This document shows, in pieces, positions 1-9,556 of a stretch of 64,000 bases of DNA. The position numbers were made by a program, and so were the translations under genes. Source of the stretch: Serendipita indica DSM 11827. Lineage: Eukaryota; Basidiomycota; Agaricomycetes; Sebacinales; Serendipitaceae. Below the pieces are notes generated by a model, which saw only the letters and a list, made by a program, of their open reading frames with translations, was not told the DNA's origin and ran no database searches. Location of the stretch: NCBI GenBank assembly GCA_910890315.1, contig CAJVGD010000021.1, positions 1 through 64,000 of the forward strand, given 5' to 3'. Within the stretch, counting starts at the first letter, position 1. Every line of letters begins with the position of its first letter.

Positions 1-1193
1 GATGCCAGGACCTGTTTATAGTGCTCTATTTCGATGAGATTGTGATACTATATAGAATAAAGACGTACTCAATCCACTTTTGTCAGCTTGACGTTAATTT
101 TCATAAATGAGAACCCTCTGGCCGAGCTCTGAGGGCCACTCCAGAGTTGCGTGACCCAGCCTTTCTCCTTAAGATACGCAAAAAGCGACCCGTCGCCTTC
201 GGCCAATGAAATGAGACAGAAAAGTTGCAGGTTTGACTCGTAGAGTATCCTGACGGGGAGCGAGGATAGCTCCAGGTATCGACGTCCATGACCGTCTTGA
301 CGAACATGATCTTCCCTTGTTGCTCTGGTCCCCACGGGACGGTCTCGACTGGAAGAGGGACGCCTGGTTGGGCACAGTAGAGAAGCGCTCGAGCGTCATA
401 GTGGCAAGCTCATCCAGGGACTCACGACCAAGCACTCACGAGTCCCATGATGGATGCACAGTAGTGTCTTTCCCACCACTCGATAAGTCGTCGCCTCGTT
501 TCCCTTCCCACTGCCCCTCCATCCAGCTCGTCCGACATGGATGATTCTCCGGTTTGGCTTTAGCCGCTTGAGGAGAGTTTCAAGGTTACCGGTACCAAAC
601 TTGCTCCAGCAGTGTCCGGGCACAGCTTGGCTGAAAAGTTGCCATATTCGATGAAGGTCAGACTGTGCATTCTTCTTATGCCCGAGTTGACTGCATTAAG
701 CTCGCGGACGTGCAGCTTGGGTCGAAGAGAGGCGAATGGAAGAAGGCGGAGAAGCGGTCGAGGCTCCCGCGAGGTGGGAGGATCCAACGGAGGTAGTAGC
801 ATGTATTACTTGTCGACGTATACGCATTCGAAGAGCCGCCGTGGGCTTTGATATACTGCGAGTATTCATTCTCCTTGGAAAAGCCTTGGTGCCGAGGAAT
901 AACAAGTGCTCGCAAAAGTGCGCTAACCCGGGAATGTCATCCTGGAGAGGAAGTTGGTCAGAAAAAGCACTAATCAGGTGTTGTGGATTTACCGGATCAC
1001 TTAGATGGCCGACTCCGACGTCCATCGCAGCGGCGGCTTTGTCTGTGGTTCCATCGTGTATCAGTAGGGCCTGAAGACCATTCTCTAGTCGAATCACGCG
1101 ATATTCGCGGTCGTCTAATTCGGCCTTTTCGATTGGCGTTGAGAAAACGTGATGGGCGGGAGAATCGACGCGCGTCCAGGCGTTGGAAGACAT
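1..1193 (-). pseudogene. Broken M16 metallopeptidase (insulysin/Ste23-like), N-terminal half, cut by window edge
   Basis: Minus-strand pieces in several frames match the N-terminal half of insulin-degrading enzyme. The start ATG is taken at 1193. Exon 1 (1193-993) encodes the first strand region with the ENGLQALL motif, and a 51-nt GT-AG intron (992-942) follows. The next exon carries the inverted zinc motif HFCEH (HxxEH), then KENEYSQYIKAHGGSSNAYTS and the KFGTGNLETL block, then the FAYLKEKGW block near position 120. The frame is lost at several single-base indels: one right after the HFCEH block (about 885), others near 790, 690 and 310. Members of this family are about 1000-residue peptidases of peptides and a-factor pheromone; this copy cannot make one. 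Homology is clear; what lies beyond position 1 is not visible. A low-quality assembly is an alternative cause of the indels, but their number argues for a real pseudogene. Confidence 0.8.
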
Positions 1194-3259
1194 TCTTGCG
1201 AGACTTGTACGACAAGAAGATAAGCGATGAACTATCCGAACGCGAGCGATGCCGACCAGCATACGCTGGTGACCGCGGTAGGAGAGCAAGAAAGAGGCGC
1301 TGGTCCACGTACTTTCTCACAAGACAGCTTATGGGTGGCTTTGACAGTTCTGTGAAATAGAATGGTCCGATTATTTGTAGGAAGATGCTCCTACTTGCTT
1401 CGCACTCACAGCAAATCTGCTCAATGCACTGAATCGAGAGCGAGGTGAGAGACGCTGTGTACCGTCACTAATTATTGCTTAGCCAGATATACACACAAGA
1501 TTGAGGAATACCATGATAGTGGCAATACTGTTACCTATTTGTCCCACCCAGCTTCGGTCAAACGCAACTTGGACCCAATCACGTATTCTTAGTGCTGAAT
1601 GATCACATTATCTGCACAATGAGGCACTTTGTCTGCAGGAAACAGTCGAGCTACGGGCTGACGAGGATTAGGAACGCATGGTTTTGTTGATCGACTTACG
1701 CACCCTTGAACAGCTCGTGGTCGACCGCCGACTCCCAGACATCATCTCTGGACTTTTCGACGTTTCGGCGACGCCTCTCCTGGGGCCTGGGGTATTACCG
1801 GAGTTGGACGATCGCCGTTGCCTCCTCGAATCTCGCCGGACGGTTCACCGTATATTTCGCATTGAGCAACGTGGGACCCTCGATCCATTCGTGCTTGTGG
1901 TGAACGCGTCCGTCCCTTGAGCAACTTTTGGAAGAGCTCGGCAGATATATCAGTCTATAAAAGTCGGTTCGAGTCTGATGAGGTCGTCCATCTCGCTGAC
2001 GCGACGCTCGTTGGCTCGTTGATTTGGATCGTCTCCGAGTTGCCTCTGCTGGGCGTCTCACCGCCTCGGTACTGCTCTACGCATTTGCCGACCTCTGAGC
2101 GGATGTTTTCTTGTCGAGGTCAAGGATCCACTGTTGAGTGTCTGGATAGTCTCATGGATCGCATGCTGTCCGTCAAACGCAACTTGGACCCGACCTCGAC
2201 CCCCGAGTGTATCCAATCTTATACCAGCCTCTTAGGCTATGAGATGGAAAATTTATTCATTATATACATTGCATGATCGTATGGCAACCTTTGGTCATGC
2301 AAGAAACACGGCCGAATCTGGGCCATAGTTGCCAATGCAACCCTTATTCAAGGCTTACGAGTGCTCTCGCATGCGGGAGAAGGTCCATGCGAGGACCCAG
2401 GATGCGGGCAGCATCCTCCCTTAGCAAGTGGTCGTACAACCCTCTGGCGACTGTTCGTGGAGAGGAGAGCCATGGCGGCGCCTGCTGATGGCTGCGAAAA
2501 CCTCGAAAGGATCTTTCTGAAAAAGGCCTCTTGTGGGAGGTCCGTGTCGACGTTGACAATCGCGGTTCGCATCGCTGGACTGATGGCAGTCACAGCATCG
2601 ATTTCGACCAAGTGGTTCGCCTGGATGGCTGCGTCGAATTGGTTCCCAAGGAGAGTGTCCGTCTCCGGGTGGGCGAGGACGTCGTGACATACGCCGCGAC
2701 GACGGTGGGCTGCAGGACTTGAGCAGCTGGCTGGTCACGAGTCTCGAATCCATCTCAGCTTCTCGCTCGTGGCATTCCATATTAGTAAGCCTTTCCTTGC
2801 ATTGTCGTCAAACTTATACGTCCAGCCAGAAATTCAAATTGAGAGGCCTGAATAAATCCCCTCTGCGCGAGATGCGTAAATCTTCTCGCCTCCGGGGAGT
2901 TTGCTCAGTTTGGGTGCATGTTAATAGCTGGTTATTTGTGGATTTTCGCATGTAGTAATCTCTGCGTTAGATCCAGATCCGATGCAATGATGACAAGGCG
3001 CCACGAGCGTTAGAAAGCCAATTTCCACGCAAGCTCGTGGGACAAGGCAAGTTTGACATATATCACATTTATATCCATTTAATATGAGTACTAATGCTCG
3101 GTCCACCTTACGTCATTATCGACTCTAACTCACCCTTACTTCTCCGCTTGAAGGAGGGGGAAAACCTACCAAATAAATTTCCTTTTAAACACGGCATAAA
3201 AATGAAAGAAGAACAAAAGTATCACCCCTAGTGAAAATGAGCGCAAAACAAAAAACGAA
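1194..3259. other. Intergenic region with unresolved coding relics
   Basis: No gene can be supported here. Two minus-strand stretches look like former coding sequence: 2061-1795 and 2780-2348, the latter giving a composition like a real protein in one frame (for example LVEIDAVTAISPAM). Neither could be assigned to a family, and both are interrupted. The remainder shows no repeat or RNA gene that I can recognise. Confidence 0.3.
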
Positions 3260-3342
3260 TGCCGCTTGCCTGGCTTGAACAGGCGACCTGTAGATGAGGC
3301 TTTAACTTCAGTCTAACGCTCTCCCAACTGAGCTAAAGCGGC
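3260..3342 (-). tRNA. tRNA-Phe (GAA) with a 10-nt intron
   Basis: Read on the minus strand, the sequence folds into a standard cloverleaf: acceptor stem GCCGCTT/AAGCGGC, discriminator A, D arm TAGCTCAGTTGGGAGAGC, anticodon loop CTGAAGA, T arm GCCTG-TTCAAGC-CAGGC. The gene is 83 nt long. Removing 10 nt (TTAAAGCCTC) directly after position 37 leaves a 73-nt tRNA with anticodon GAA and an anticodon stem with four pairs plus one U-C mismatch at the top. An intron at 37/38 is the usual place in nuclear tRNA genes and is also present in yeast tRNA-Phe. Confidence 0.93.
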
Positions 3343-3717
3343 AATTTATATTCGCAATCGTTGGTGCATTGACTTGTTCTTTTTCTGTCTCGCCGTGACC
3401 CTCAATCGTTCTTCACCCAGAGCATCCCTTATTCTACCAACTAGTCCCCATTCCTCCTACCACTCCTACCAACTCATCCCAATCTATGACCCTTGCGGAT
3501 TTGGATATCCACCAGGCTATTCCACTGTACATATCTCTATCACGATCCTTTTCACTTCTACCACTCTAAATCTCATTCTGGTCCTCCGTTCGTCCGCGTC
3601 CACTACCCTAAGTAGGAATATCAAACCAAAGCCTCTTCTTTCAACATAATGTATACATTCTCCATCAAAATAGTATGCACTAGCTTTCCTCTAACAGTCT
3701 GGCGTCCTTTCGTACAT
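3343..3717. other. Intergenic, nothing recognised
   Basis: Pyrimidine-rich, low-information sequence between the tRNA and the WD40 relic. One plus-strand open frame (3374-3649) has no protein-like character and I do not call it a gene. Confidence 0.4.
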
Positions 3718-4140
3718 TTACCCAAGACACGCCATATTGAAAATGGCTAAATTCAGTATAGTCGCTCGAAGCTGGCTGTTGGTCGGCATAGTCAAAAGGT
3801 GCGAATACTCTAGTTCATGCCGGTTGTCCGGTGGTAGACAGAACTGAAATTTGCCAGAAGATTGCACCCAGCCATCCTGTGAGGGAAAGAGAACCCAGGT
3901 GCAAGGATCCTCAGCGGGGTACCCTGCGATTTCTTCATCGATTCTGAATATGTGGGATCTCCCTCATCCAAGTTTGCATCTAAGTCCCAGCCAGAATACT
4001 ATAACTAAGCAAAGCATACACTCACTCGTCTCTACATTCCATAGTCTAATCGTCATGTCTTTCGAGCTCGAGACGATTCGTGAGCCGTCCGGCGAGATTG
4101 AGATGGTGTTACGGAACGCGGTGAAATCTATGCAGAAAGA
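3718..4140 (-). pseudogene. Relic of a NACHT-WD40 gene: last WD repeat plus C-terminal exon
   Basis: The minus strand holds one WD repeat ending in SPDGSRIVSSS-DMTIRLWNVE (about 4115-4030), a GT-AG intron starting with GTGAGTG at about 4025, and a last exon with the DGWVQSSG...NRHELEY signature ending in TAA at 3718. The same WD-repeat/intron/C-terminal-exon arrangement ends the complete gene at 9557-14211 and the broken one at 21382-23156. The PGF and GWVQSSG parts lie in different frames, so it carries at least one frameshift. Nothing upstream of the single WD repeat is recognisable. A copia element sits at 4220, about 100 bp upstream of the surviving WD repeat. Confidence 0.75.
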
Positions 4141-4219
4141 GTAATAATTGACATAGTGGCTCACATGCGCCACGTTGAGAAGCTGACGCGCCACCATAGA
4201 CTGGTCCGCTCGACAGTAG

Positions 4220-4369
4220 TGTTGAAGGTTTACCCTTTGACTCTTAGCGCTCACCAAATAGACTTAGCCAATAGTAATAGCTCATGTCGTAAACATATTT
4301 AGGGACGCGGGACGATGCGGCCGGACCTTACTGGACTTGCCTCTCACCTCACACGTCCTAGAATCAACA
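4220..4369 (+). repeat. 5' LTR of the copia element (150 bp)
   Basis: Starts TGTTGAAGG and ends AGAATCAACA. It aligns along its length with 8799-9000, apart from substitutions and a duplicated block present only in the 3' copy. Confidence 0.93.
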
Positions 4370-4383
4370 GTTTATGAGCCTCT
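4370..4383 (+). other. Candidate primer binding site, half tRNA-iMet type
   Basis: Immediately after the 5' LTR the sequence GTTTATGAGCCTC is complementary to the anticodon loop region (GGCUCAUAA) of initiator tRNA-Met. Copia-type elements often prime from an internal fragment of that tRNA. Assignment is by inspection only. Confidence 0.55.
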
Positions 4384-4445
4384 TGTTGCACTAAGGATCA
4401 AATTCACCAGTAACATCGCCTCCGCGCACCCATTGCTACACAAAC

Positions 4446-5183
4446 ATGTCTACCAAAGGTTTCAGTGCGATCCCAGTCCTCACAACGGGCAACTACCTCG
4501 CATGGTCACAAAAGATAGATCGATATTTCACACTCAACAACCTCGATGACCTCGTCTACGGGCTTGAGCTCAGCCCAGACTCGGCACCCAAAGACCCTTC
4601 CCCCGGTACGGAAGGCGAGGGGAGCGAGAGTTCAACTTCTTCCAAACAATACGTCGCTGATAATGCTAACGAATGGAAACGCCGCGCAAAACAGGCCTCC
4701 GCAGCCATCACACTCACTGTCGATGAGACCAACATGAGCCAGATCCGCAAACTCAAAGGGGATCCAGTCGCAATGTGGAATAAGCTCGAGTATATTCACA
4801 ATGCAAAGACATCGGCAACCCACTTCAACGCGCTTGAGGCATTCTTCGCCAAAACGAAGGCCGAAGGAGAGCCTTTGGCGTCGATCACAGCCGCCACCAA
4901 TGCCCTCGAGGAACAATTTAGATCACTCTGGACGACAAATTACGATGCAGACACACTACTAAACGACCTCGCTATGATGTCGAGCCTCCGCATGATCCCG
5001 CCTGAATCGATTCACGTCCGAACTTCACTACTCTGCCAGCCAAATCTCACCCGAGATGTAATAGATGCAGCTCTCGTCAACGAGGACAATCAGCAGCGCA
5101 GGAACTCGCAGCCAGCCATCGCACTCCGGGCAGCCACTTCCCAGCCCACTGCTTATCGCAGTACACCTCCCTACTCCTCATGA
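4446..5183 (+). pseudogene. gag: copia gag (capsid region), ended by a premature TGA
   Basis: This is an open frame of 245 codons starting at ATG 4446. The N-terminus (GNYLAWSQKIDRYF) matches the conserved start of Ty1/copia Gag, where a Y-x-W core precedes the capsid domain. The frame ends at TGA 5181-5183, yet the same frame continues directly into the zinc knuckle (CDHCGKRNH, 5223-5249). The stop is therefore probably a nonsense mutation inside one original gag-pol frame. The fourth zinc ligand of the CCHC knuckle is tyrosine rather than cysteine (CX2CX4HX4Y), a second lesion. Confidence 0.85.
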
Positions 5184-8100
5184 CCAAAGCCTACGGCCGC
5201 TGAACACATGCTAGGTGCCATATGTGATCATTGTGGCAAACGGAACCATACAGCCGCTCAGTACTGGTCGAAGGCTGAAGCGACTCGTCGCAAGCAAGAG
5301 GCCGCACGTGTTGCCATCACTACAGACGGTTCAACTACTGTACCAAATGCTCATGCCGCTCATGCAAGTACCCCCTCCTTACCATCTACGGCTAGATCTG
5401 ACCTGAACGCCGACACAGGGGCTACTCGGACAATGATGAGTGACGAAAGCTACTTTACCATGCTCCGCCCCTTGGTCAGGTCGATCAAACTGGCCAATGG
5501 TGAAAGGATCTTCTCCACTGGAGAAGGGGACGTTGTGTTTAGCCGTGGATAGATGGTTACTTTAGTTCTGAACTCGTTACTTTCCCTAATGTTCTCTTTG
5601 CTCCCGACTTACAATCGAATCTCGTCTCAGTTCTCTCAATGGCACGCAAAGAAGGATATGATATCCGCATTAATTCGAAGCAAATGGAGTTCTACCTTGA
5701 TGGTAAACTCCGAATGACAGCTCGTATTGATGACAACTGCGTTGCTTACCTCAATGGACGAGTTCTCACGTCGGAGCAGGCACATATCGCGAGTATACTC
5801 TGCTGGACTATGAGCAGGCATCGCCGCCTTGGTCACTATCACCACGACGGAGTTGACACATTAATCCGCCATAATCTGGTCAACGGACTCAAGCTGGACT
5901 CAAATGCAAAGCCAGACCCTATATGCCCCGTGTATTGCGGGCAAGCAAACTCGAGCACCCCATACAACGCCAGCAACTCACGCCACCACTCCATTAGACG
6001 GGTCTTTATTGATTTAAAAGGCCCAGTCAATGTTGAGTCCATGCCACACCGTGCCAAGTACTGGATGGCTATGGTGGATGACGCATCTAATTTTGTCACG
6101 CTCTCACTCCTTCACTCGAAAGATGGAGCATTCAGAGCGTTCCAAGAGTTCCAAGCTCGCTGAGAATCAGACGCACCAGCGCTTGGTACACTTGCGAGAT
6201 GATAAAGGCGGCGAGTTCAGTGGCAAAGAGTTTGATCAGTACTGTATCTCCGCTGGTATTACAAGAGAACGCACCATAGTGCAACACCAGAGCAGAATGG
6301 ACGAGTCGAGCAAGCAAACCGATGGATAGCAGAAGGACAATCACTAAACTTACAGAATCAAACCTTCCACCATCTTTTGGGGTCTCGCTGCACTTGCCAC
6401 TGTCCATGAGTTCAACCGTGCCCGAGTTCACAATGGGAAAACCCCGTATGAACATTGGCATGGTGATTCCGAGCGTTGATCACCTTCGAATATTTGGATG
6501 TCTTGCCTATGTCTTCATTCCAAAATCGCAGCGTGATGCCCTTGACTCGCACACTGACAAGTGTATCTTCGTGGTATCCATCTGACCGCCCTGGCTGGGT
6601 GTTCTGGAACCCACAGACACGAAATATTATACACAGCTACAGTGCTGTATTCGATGAGAGAGTCTTTCCAGGCACTTCGTTCGCAAAGGAATCGATTCCG
6701 AACCCCTCTGACTATATCCAGCTGCCAGATCTCGAGGAAATCAACGCCTTTCCATCATCCATTCCACCTCCAAACACTCAACCTCCTGTTTACGTTTCAG
6801 GGAGACCTGTACCTGCACCTATTCCTCACGAGCCTGTCCCTCCACGCACACCAGAGCCAGCACAACCTAAACCCGCAGCTCCACAACGCCTGAGTCGCGA
6901 ACTGCGAGCACTCACTGATCATACCAATTTCGAGAAGGTCCCTACGAATCTCCCAGCTCGACGACACACAATTGCGCGGCAGCCAGGCACCTTGACTGAA
7001 TCTGACTCGGACCTTGACCTAAATGAGAGCTCCGACGAGGATAATGTCCAATTAGCTGCTGAAGAAGCGTTCTTACCTCAAATTCCATCCTCATGTGTCA
7101 ACTAAGGCTCGACGCTGGAGACCAAGCCGAATTTCGAAGCGCCTGATCATATCCTCATTCCCATTGTTGATGGTGTCGAAGCTGCCTTAAACGCATCTAC
7201 AAGCCGCGAGCCAACAACACTAGGAGAAGCTCTGAAACGCCCTGACGGCGACAAGTACGTCCAAGCGGCTATAGAAGAGGTCAGAGCTCACCTGGAAAAC
7301 GGCACGTGGAAGCTTGTGCGAGCGACTCAACAAGGCTATCGGCTCACGTTGGGTATTCAAAATCAAACGTGATGCTGACAGGTCTATTAGCAAGTACAAG
7401 GGACGCATTGTGGCCAAAGGATACGCACAACGAGAGGGAATCGACTACACAGAGACCTTCGCACCAACAGCTCCTCTCCGCACCATCATAGCACTTGCAG
7501 CACTTGAAGACTGGGAGCTAGAGTCAGTAGACATATCAACCGCTTTTCTCAATGGTGAGATTGATGCGGAAGTCTACATGAGAAAGCCAGAAGGAGTCGA
7601 GTTCGAGGGCTATGAAGGCACGAGCTGGGTGCTTCAACTTCTCAAGGGCCTCTATGGAATCAAACAAGGCCCTCGCATCTGGTCTGTGAAACTACACTGT
7701 CCTATCGAAATTGGATTCAAACGCCCGAAAGCGATCACAGTGTCTTCATCTACGAGCGTGACAACGTCAAGATTATTGTACCAGTCCACGTTGATGATCT
7801 CCTGCTTGCATCAAAGTCACCAGACGCCATTCAAATCGTGAAGAATGAACTCAAGGCGCGCTTCAAATCCACGACCAGGGACCTACCTCATTCTACTTGG
7901 TGTCAACTCGAGCGTGAGCCAATCCCACCATCTCTCTTTCTCAGCCAGCATACATCGAACAGATCCTTGAAACCTACGAAATGCAGGACTGTAATGGCAC
8001 TGACACGCCTATGGCTGAAAAGCTACTCCTCTCGACCAAGGATTCACCACAAACTGAGCAGGAGAAGTTGGAAATGCAGAACGTACCCTATCGAGAGGCC

Positions 8101-8755
8101 CTTGGAAAGCTCATTTACATCGCAACTGCCACTCGACCAGACATCTCATACTCTGTGGGGGTGCTCTGTCGGTTCAGCGAGAATCCTGGACGAGCACACT
8201 GGCTCTCAAACGGGTACTGCGATATCTCCGCAAAACAACAAACTACAAGCTCACCTACGGCCTCGAACCCGACTCCGAACTGTTCACGACGCATAGTGAT
8301 GCCGATCTGGGTGGAAACGCCGATAATACCCGCTCGACAGCCGGTTTTGTCATGTCAATTGGTGGTGGCGCTGTAATGTGGAGTAGCCGACTCCAGCGCC
8401 ACACATCACTATCATCAACAGAGTCGGAGTATACAACAACCTCCGCCACCGGGTGCGAAATAATCTGGATGCGGTCATTCCTCGATGAAATTGGCTACGA
8501 CATTGCGTCCTATCCATCCACCCTATTTGTTGACAACGCCTCTGCCATCCAGGTTGCCAAGAACCCAGAAAATCAGTCCACCATGAAGCATGTTCACCGT
8601 AGCTTCAACTGGATTCGCGAGAGAGTTGCCAATAATGAAATCCGGGTCGCTCATGTCTCTGGAGCCGTCAATGTTGCCGACGTCTTCACCAAACCACTAG
8701 GCCGCATCAAGTTCGAGCAGTTTGTCAAAAACCCGTCTGATTCCTCATCCACATG
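5184..8755 (+). pseudogene. pol: copia pol remnant: protease, integrase, RT, RNase H
   Basis: Recognisable blocks in order: zinc knuckle and protease with ADTGAT (5208-5552); GAG-pre-integrase with HRRLGH and CPVYC (5639-5950); integrase core with FIDLKGPV, YWMAMVDDASN and LRDDKGGEF (6000-6300); integrase C-terminal block GCLAYVFIPKSQR (6490-6530); reverse transcriptase with SRWVFKIKRDADG-like, GYAQREGIDYTETFAP, DISTAFLNGEID and LKGLYGIKQGPR (7340-7680), the HVDD motif near 7790 lying in a different frame; RNase H with SLSSTESEY and VDNASAIQ (8350-8600). Frame changes occur near 5545, 6160, 6310, 6580, 7105, 7340, 7690, 7900 and 8200. No functional polyprotein is possible. Confidence 0.9.
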
Positions 8756-8798
8756 CCCGTACTCAGTCCATGCGCTAAGTCACAGGGTCAGGAGGTCG

Positions 8799-9000
8799 TG
8801 TTGAAGGTTTACCCTTTGGCTATTAGCGCTCACTAAATAGACTTAGCCAATAGTAATAGCTCACGTCGTAACTCAATGTATTTAGGGACGCGGGACGATG
8901 CGGCCGGACCTTACTGGTCTTGCCTCTCACCTCATGCGCCCTAGGTTTGCCACACCATATACTGGTCTTGCCTCTCACCTCATGCGTCCTAGAATCAACA
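8799..9000 (+). repeat. 3' LTR of the copia element (202 bp) with internal duplication
   Basis: Same TGTTGA...TCAACA ends as the 5' LTR. It contains the block ACTGGTCTTGCCTCTCACCT twice in tandem (about 8917 and 8961), separated by a short spacer, which explains why it is about 50 bp longer than the 5' copy. A weak purine tract precedes it (8784-8795). Confidence 0.93.
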
Positions 9001-9556
9001 AGTAGCGGACCATATGGTGTCGGATATGGCCGACGATCTCTCGCTACCATACGGAACTGAGGTAAATAGAATGTTAATTACGGCTAGGGTTAGGGTCGAC
9101 GAGGATTTGACGTCGACACCTCGTCATCCGTCCGCTACTCCGCACCAGCCAATCGTCTCCCATCCCCTATGCCCTCTGCTCGCTGACTCTCATATCCATT
9201 TGGGATCCGTAGATATTTCCAATGACTCGATGGGGCTCTCGAAACAATGTATAAGGACCGATTTTCGCGTGTACATTTCGCTAGTTCTGAATCTGCTTTC
9301 GTTCCCTTCTAACACCCTCGCAAACTCTCGCTTAGTAATATATTCACTACGCGAGTTGCACAATTCTACTGGGGCTTTCCACCTGTCAGACGAACCGCCG
9401 CGCGATTCGTAACATATACATGGAAGAAACCCTGTGGACAGACGCAGAGTCCTGCTATGGTTGCATAAGAAAACATGCATGACATCTGGAGCAGGTTACT
9501 AATTGGTAACTTTCCGCACGTTCATCCAAGAGGAACCACATTCAAACCGGGCAAAA
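9001..9556. other. Intergenic between copia element and NACHT-WD40 gene
   Basis: No gene seen. It should contain the 3' untranslated part of the minus-strand NACHT-WD40 gene. A short TAGGGTTAGGG string at about 9084 resembles 1.8 telomere units but is too short to interpret. Confidence 0.4.

Larger units (their letters stand above)
4220..9000 (+). mobile_element. Ty1/copia LTR retrotransposon, full-length but inactive
   Basis: The element is bounded by two LTRs with TGTTGA...TCAACA ends and is flanked on both sides by the 5-bp direct repeat AGTAG (4215-4219 and 9001-9005), a perfect target-site duplication. Internal order is gag, zinc knuckle, protease, integrase, reverse transcriptase, RNase H, which is the Ty1/copia (Pseudoviridae) order because integrase precedes RT. 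A half-tRNA primer site follows the 5' LTR. Many stops and frameshifts break pol, so it cannot transpose by itself. The two LTRs differ by scattered substitutions and one has an internal duplication, so the insertion is not very recent. Confidence 0.95.

Noticed and set aside
9084-9094. TAGGGTTAGGG, resembling telomere repeats
   Set aside because: Fewer than two full units, isolated, and inside ordinary sequence; expected by chance.
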